From positions 4,960,001-5,024,000 of the forward strand of contig NZ_BIFS01000001.1 of the NCBI RefSeq assembly GCF_003967555.1: a DNA stretch of 64,000 nucleotides. Reading direction: 5' to 3'. Below are positions 60,558 to 64,000 of the stretch, one piece after another. Position 1 is the first letter of the stretch. Every line of letters starts with the position of its first letter. The notes below the pieces were generated by a model. That model did no database searches and was not told the DNA's origin. It was given only the letters and a program-made list of their open reading frames with translations. Origin of the DNA: Dictyobacter kobayashii. GTDB taxonomy: Bacteria; Chloroflexota; Ktedonobacteria; Ktedonobacterales; Ktedonobacteraceae. A program made the translations under genes and the position numbers.

Positions 60558-60712
60558 CCGCATAAATAGAGCGAAAATAATATATGTGTAAACGTATATT
60601 CCAATAGCGAAGCCTGTACAACTATTTGGCTTACACTCAGATTTGATACGGATCGCGAAGTTAAAAACAGTGTTCTAAAAATAAGATGCGTATGGCTTTT
60701 GAAGGAGGGATA

Positions 60713-61078
60713 ATGTCAGAGTATGAAGTATCGCTCACATTCTCAAACGAAAGGGAGGCCGCAACCTCTTTTATCTTAGAGCCGTGGGGCGAAATCTATC
60801 GTATGGAACCTCATACGAAGTTGACGGTCTGTTTCTGCAGCCTCATTCCTCCTTCTTCTCCACATACTGTTGAAGTTGAGTATGGTGTGAATCAGATCAC
60901 CGTGTATGCCTGGGAAGGCTGTACGGCTGCTCTTTTCCAAAATGGTGAAGAGTTAGGTACTGACATTGAATCCAGGCCTCGTGTTCCTCAAGGTTTAGAG
61001 ACACTCAAAAGCATGGGTTTTTTTCACGCAACGATGAATGATGTGTTGGTCGAGGAAAGACAGAAAGATAGCAGGTGA
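60713..61078 (+). CDS. Conserved small protein, paralogue of the gene at 8943
   Basis: 121 aa from the ATG at 60713 (GAAGGAGGG 6 bases upstream). It is collinear with 8943-9296: EVSLTFSNEREAATSFILEPWGEIY, PHTVEVEYGVNQITVYAWEGCTAALFQNGEELG and VPQGLETLKSMGFF correspond to near-identical segments there. Here it stands without the decarboxylase and dehydrogenase genes, so its role does not depend on that pathway being next door. A beta-rich fold is likely; function unknown. Confidence 0.8.
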   Translation: MSEYEVSLTFSNEREAATSFILEPWGEIYRMEPHTKLTVCFCSLIPPSSPHTVEVEYGVNQITVYAWEGCTAALFQNGEELGTDIESRPRVPQGLETLKSMGFFHATMNDVLVEERQKDSR

Positions 61079-61235
61079 TCCAGAGAGTTTTTAGAAAGCA
61101 ACTTTTTAGAGAGCCTAAATATGAAACATAATGAATAGCTTTGCTATTGGTGCATGGGAAAGGATTGTCTGGGCCTGCTGAGATTATTAAGAAAGAAGAT
61201 GATCTCACAGTAGAAGTCTCTTAGAAGGAGTGAAG

Positions 61236-62016
61236 ATGAAATTTACGGCTCACATCGTGATTGAACGCCCGATTGAGCACGTCTTTCGCTGGATGTTTCA
61301 ACCATACCAACTCGTTCAATTGATTACGAGGGATCCTAACAATGACATCATTAGCAATGGGGCTATCCCTCCAGAATTGATCGAACGAATCAACAAGCTA
61401 CAGCTTTTGGCGCGAGCTGAAACAGACATTGAGATCGACGAGCTTTCAACACCGACGCTCCAAGTCGGAACCACATTTCATTATATGAGGAGCGAGAAAG
61501 AGAAAGATTGGTCTAAAGCATCTCGAATGGGTGGATATCCTGGGACTAGAGGCATGGTTCAGGGTGAGCTTAAAAGAATGTGACAGTTTGGAAAGTCAAA
61601 GATCATCACTATCAGGCTCAAAAAGCCTTTTTACGGCATGGTGCTACTGTTCAAAGTGTCACATTGATTTGAATCATGCCAGAGGTTCTATTACTATCAC
61701 CCAATCCGTCCCTCTCATCTTTTTCGCATTCACATCGACAGGATTTTTCCCCACAGAGCATCATCTGGGTTTCCAAACTCAGCAAGAAAGAACCAGTATG
61801 ACCTATACGCAGTCGCTTCCTACGATACCATTCATGCTCGTATCTGCTATGGGTGGTAAATTTGCTGTAAATGAGGCCGCCCTTCATGGATCGGCGAGGA
61901 TCATGCCCGCAAATGAGGTTGTCCCCGTTATAAAAGGGGCGAGTTCCTTCGGAAATGAGTTTGTGCGACAACACCTTCTGCATCTCAAGGCTCGAATGGA
62001 AAGTGCAATTGATTAG
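61236..62016 (+). pseudogene. Probable SRPBCC-family gene, broken
   Basis: The ATG at 61236 (AAGGAGTG upstream) opens an SRPBCC-like N-terminus: MKFTAHIVIERPIEHVFRWMFQPYQLVQLI, then LQVGTTFHYMR. The frame stops at 61583. A second frame to 62016 carries a segment with the character of the fold's end (ITITQSVPLIFFAFTSTGFFP, ERTSMTYTQSLPTI). The middle does not join well with a single indel, so the gene looks truly decayed. SRPBCC proteins bind hydrophobic ligands. Confidence 0.45.
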
Positions 62017-62409
62017 AAAATATTCATCGTTCATTTTTTTTACAGCATTCCAATTTGAGGCATTTTTCACATCAATTTTGAGCCGTTGTAGTCAAATATT
62101 GTAACTGCAGGTTAAATATCCATCTTGAATGCGTAGATAGAGATGACATAAAACGAGGCTAGAAGCGGTTTAACCTTACCACTTCTAGCTGCTATGGTTG
62201 GTGGAGTTGGGGAGAATTGAAGTCTGTAAAGTCCGTTTTCTGAGGTGGCTTGCTCTTGCTTCGATGGGGTTCTCATGCTGATTGGCAAATTCTTCTTGTA
62301 TAAATTTGCCTAAGCTTTTTCATAGTGTTTAAGCTGTTTCACTCTCAGAATTGTTGCTAATCAGCAGAGAGTTACCCATTATTTTTGTATCAAAAGCATT
62401 GCCTCAGAA
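62017..62409. other. Intergenic with a hairpin
   Basis: No gene seen. GCTAGAAGCGG (62157-62167) pairs with CCACTTCTAGC (62181-62191 region) with one G-T/mismatch around a 10-13-base loop. A nearby GGTTGGTGGAGTTGGGG string weakly resembles the complement of a tRNA or tmRNA 3' end but does not fold properly. Confidence 0.45.
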
Positions 62410-64000
62410 TTAGATTGCGCTCAATTTTTTGATCGTTTCAACTTGTAAATCTTCGGATGATAATTCAACTGCCTCTAGCACTTGGAAGCAGAATCTTTGA
62501 ATATCTTTTGCTGATCTTTGGACTTCTATGAATGTTCCATTACTTAGTTCTCTTGTTTCGTTAAATTTTTTCTTGTCTCGTCCTACTGAACGTGGGAATT
62601 GATTCATGATTAGTCCGAATTTTTCTGGCTCTAGTTCAGCTATGGTATTCATTGTTCTTTCAAGGACGTCTCGCCATGATTGAACCTCGAAGCGTTGACC
62701 GAGAATATTCATAGTTTTGGGTGTTGTCCCTGTAACTCTTTTCTGTTCATTAGGTTCGATTTCTTCATTTCCAAAGTATGGCCAGATAGAAAGTGCTATG
62801 TCTGTAAGGAGAGCCGATCGCTTTTCTATGTCCTCTTTTTTCCAAGAGTCTAGATCAGTAAAATATCTATTAAGCTCAATGTGACTGCTTTTGAAATGCT
62901 CTTTCTTGCTGCTAAAACTATGATTGGAAAGCTCTGGATTATATTTTGTGAGAGTAAGGTTTCCAATTGTATGTAATAATAACTCGTGGGTAATTTCATA
63001 ATCACCTCCTAATTGTTCTTTCCATTGATCCGTTAACATTTGGGGCATTATATGTTCAATTGTAAGACCTTCGAAGTTAATTTGTTCCTTGTGGTTATAT
63101 GATTCTTCAATGGCTTCTAGAATAAGCTTAGTTTTGACTGCGCGATCTCCATTTCCATAAAACTTGGAATCCATGAAGCGTAACTTAAACTCTGAATCTT
63201 TAGGATACCCTTTAGTTTGGAGAACTGATTTTAAACCGTCAACAAAATTAGTTGGGTTTTTGCTTTTGATTTGTATATAAAGAGCTGGGAACATCTTATT
63301 AAGTACATTAGTAGTTACATTACAAACAAATCGACGTATTATGAAGTTTTCGAGTATTTGAAGGACCTTAACGAAATTGTTTGCGGACAACTTGTTCTGA
63401 TGGTAATCATGGTAGCAGTTTAATAAGAAAGGGTAACTTGTTGTTATTTCGAAGCGCCTGATGCGCTGTAGTGCTTTTTGGATATTCTTATCTGGCTCTT
63501 CTTTAGGATCAAGTAGTTTGTGATAGTACGTAGCAAATGTAGTCAAATCGCTAAGATGCTTTAATGGTTCTCCTTCAAGAAGGCGTTGCTTTAGAAAGTA
63601 GTAAACGTCACCTTGTTTTACAAACGCTCCGTCTATCATGAGATAGTGACGAATGCATTCTGTCAAACTATCTCCGAGCTTAGTTTGCATTGGTTCCCAA
63701 TATCGTGCGTAAATATCCTCTTGTTCTTTAGTGTGGATTTTCATGAAGAAGTAGTTGCGAACGAGATCAGATTGTGTAAGGGGACGTCCTTTAGCGTTGA
63801 GGCTTTCAAAAACCAAGTATGGATCGTCATCTTGTTCGAGCACTATACTAACTACTGAAACATTACTGGATATTACTTTTTTTAGACTTTCTCCATCAAT
63901 GTCGTTTCGCTTCAGCTTTCTATCAAAAAAATGATATGCACCCGTGATTTTGTCTTGTACTTGTTTGGTATCTGAGTGTATAAGATTATGAAATGATTCT
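62410..64000 (-). CDS. DUF262/DUF1524 (GmrSD-like) protein, start beyond the window
   Basis: The frame is open from the right edge to the stop at 62410 (about 530 codons). DUF262 end: SVVSIVLEQDDDPYLVFESLNAKGRPLTQSDLVRNYFFM. A helical middle follows, then the DUF1524 HNH-type nuclease: FEGLTIEHIMPQML (His of the bba-metal site) and TIGNLTLTKYNPELSNHSFSSKKEHF, then an extra C-terminal domain of about 100 residues (LILNQFPRSVGRDKKKF, FIEVQRSAKDIQRFCFQVLEAV). GmrSD proteins cut modified phage DNA using NTP; this architecture is usual for such defence nucleases. AT-rich like the TIR/helicase region. Confidence 0.9.
   Translation of the reverse strand, partial: ESFHNLIHSDTKQVQDKITGAYHFFDRKLKRNDIDGESLKKVISSNVSVVSIVLEQDDDPYLVFESLNAKGRPLTQSDLVRNYFFMKIHTKEQEDIYARYWEPMQTKLGDSLTECIRHYLMIDGAFVKQGDVYYFLKQRLLEGEPLKHLSDLTTFATYYHKLLDPKEEPDKNIQKALQRIRRFEITTSYPFLLNCYHDYHQNKLSANNFVKVLQILENFIIRRFVCNVTTNVLNKMFPALYIQIKSKNPTNFVDGLKSVLQTKGYPKDSEFKLRFMDSKFYGNGDRAVKTKLILEAIEESYNHKEQINFEGLTIEHIMPQMLTDQWKEQLGGDYEITHELLLHTIGNLTLTKYNPELSNHSFSSKKEHFKSSHIELNRYFTDLDSWKKEDIEKRSALLTDIALSIWPYFGNEEIEPNEQKRVTGTTPKTMNILGQRFEVQSWRDVLERTMNTIAELEPEKFGLIMNQFPRSVGRDKKKFNETRELSNGTFIEVQRSAKDIQRFCFQVLEAVELSSEDLQVETIKKLSAI

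Noticed and set aside
61651..62070. 139-codon minus-strand frame opposite the broken SRPBCC gene
   Set aside because: No domain or ribosome binding site, and the plus strand shows SRPBCC-like sequence at both ends of the region.
62197..62240. Possible tRNA or tmRNA 3' end on the minus strand (CTCCACCA-like string)
   Set aside because: No T-arm or acceptor stem can be formed with correct lengths; the likeness is limited to a few bases.
1..64000. CRISPR array, rRNA genes, transposases or prophage genes
   Set aside because: None found on reading both strands; the only regular arrays are the TGTAT iterons, the 21-bp tandem repeat and the TPR-coding repeats.

Overview
The window looks like a piece of a large, gene-sparse chromosome from the class Ktedonobacteria (Chloroflexota). 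The indications are long XRE-HTH/NB-ARC/TPR regulators, XRE proteins with an internal twin-arginine-like stretch, an XRE/NACHT/multi-membrane protein, many one-component regulators beside detoxification genes, and many broken or duplicated gene pieces. This is inferred from gene content only. I saw no rRNA, CRISPR array, transposase or phage gene, and no convincing tRNA.

Layout. 0-6.2 kb: the end of fumarase (fumC), a broken ABC transporter, a membrane protein, then a family 2 glycosyltransferase and two secreted glycoside hydrolase-like proteins, all three frameshifted. 6.2-18.2 kb: small metabolic genes and their regulators. These are a deazaflavin-type nitroreductase, an XRE-cupin regulator heading a PLP decarboxylase/small protein/zinc dehydrogenase operon, an S51 peptidase, a DHFR-like reductase, an AraC regulator, an acetyltransferase, a TetR regulator with an SDR epimerase, a DUF899 protein and a nucleotide kinase-like protein. 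18.2-25 kb: a cysteine hydrolase/MFS efflux pair with a divergent MerR regulator and a long-spacer promoter, a YhfC-type membrane protease, and a NarL-type two-component pair. 25-39.2 kb: a block bounded by two near-identical endonuclease III fragments. It holds two XRE-NB-ARC-TPR STAND regulators, a DUF5996 gene, a ring-cleaving dioxygenase, an alpha/beta hydrolase, a UBP zinc finger, a DsbA-like protein, Dps, an aldo/keto reductase and a TetR regulator. A 26-bp promoter-proximal element occurs three times in this block. 39.7-44.5 kb: an AT-rich pair made of a TIR-DUF4268 protein and a NERD/superfamily 1 helicase, which resembles a defence module. 45-48.1 kb: a graspetide-type RiPP cluster (precursor, ATP-grasp ligase, PIMT-like methyltransferase) with two small regulatory genes. 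48.3-53.4 kb: an XRE/flavoprotein/helical-protein operon, a PAP2-like membrane protein and unknown proteins. 53.5-64 kb: a TIR domain fused to a pterin-4a-carbinolamine dehydratase-like domain, an XRE-NACHT multi-membrane protein, a lone OmpR-type DNA-binding domain behind an 11-bp-period repeat array, HEAT and WD40 proteins, and a DUF262/DUF1524 (GmrSD-like) protein running off the right edge.

Two patterns cross the whole window. First, many otherwise intact genes are broken by one missing base, usually in a short homopolymer. This is either widespread recent decay or uncorrected long-read indels. Second, there are many long, nearly perfect hairpins (stems of 10-34 bp), mostly just after genes. 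The best candidates for something undescribed are the TIR-dehydratase fusion, the 11-bp-period iterons with their OmpR-type gene, the TIR-DUF4268/NERD-helicase pair and the graspetide cluster.
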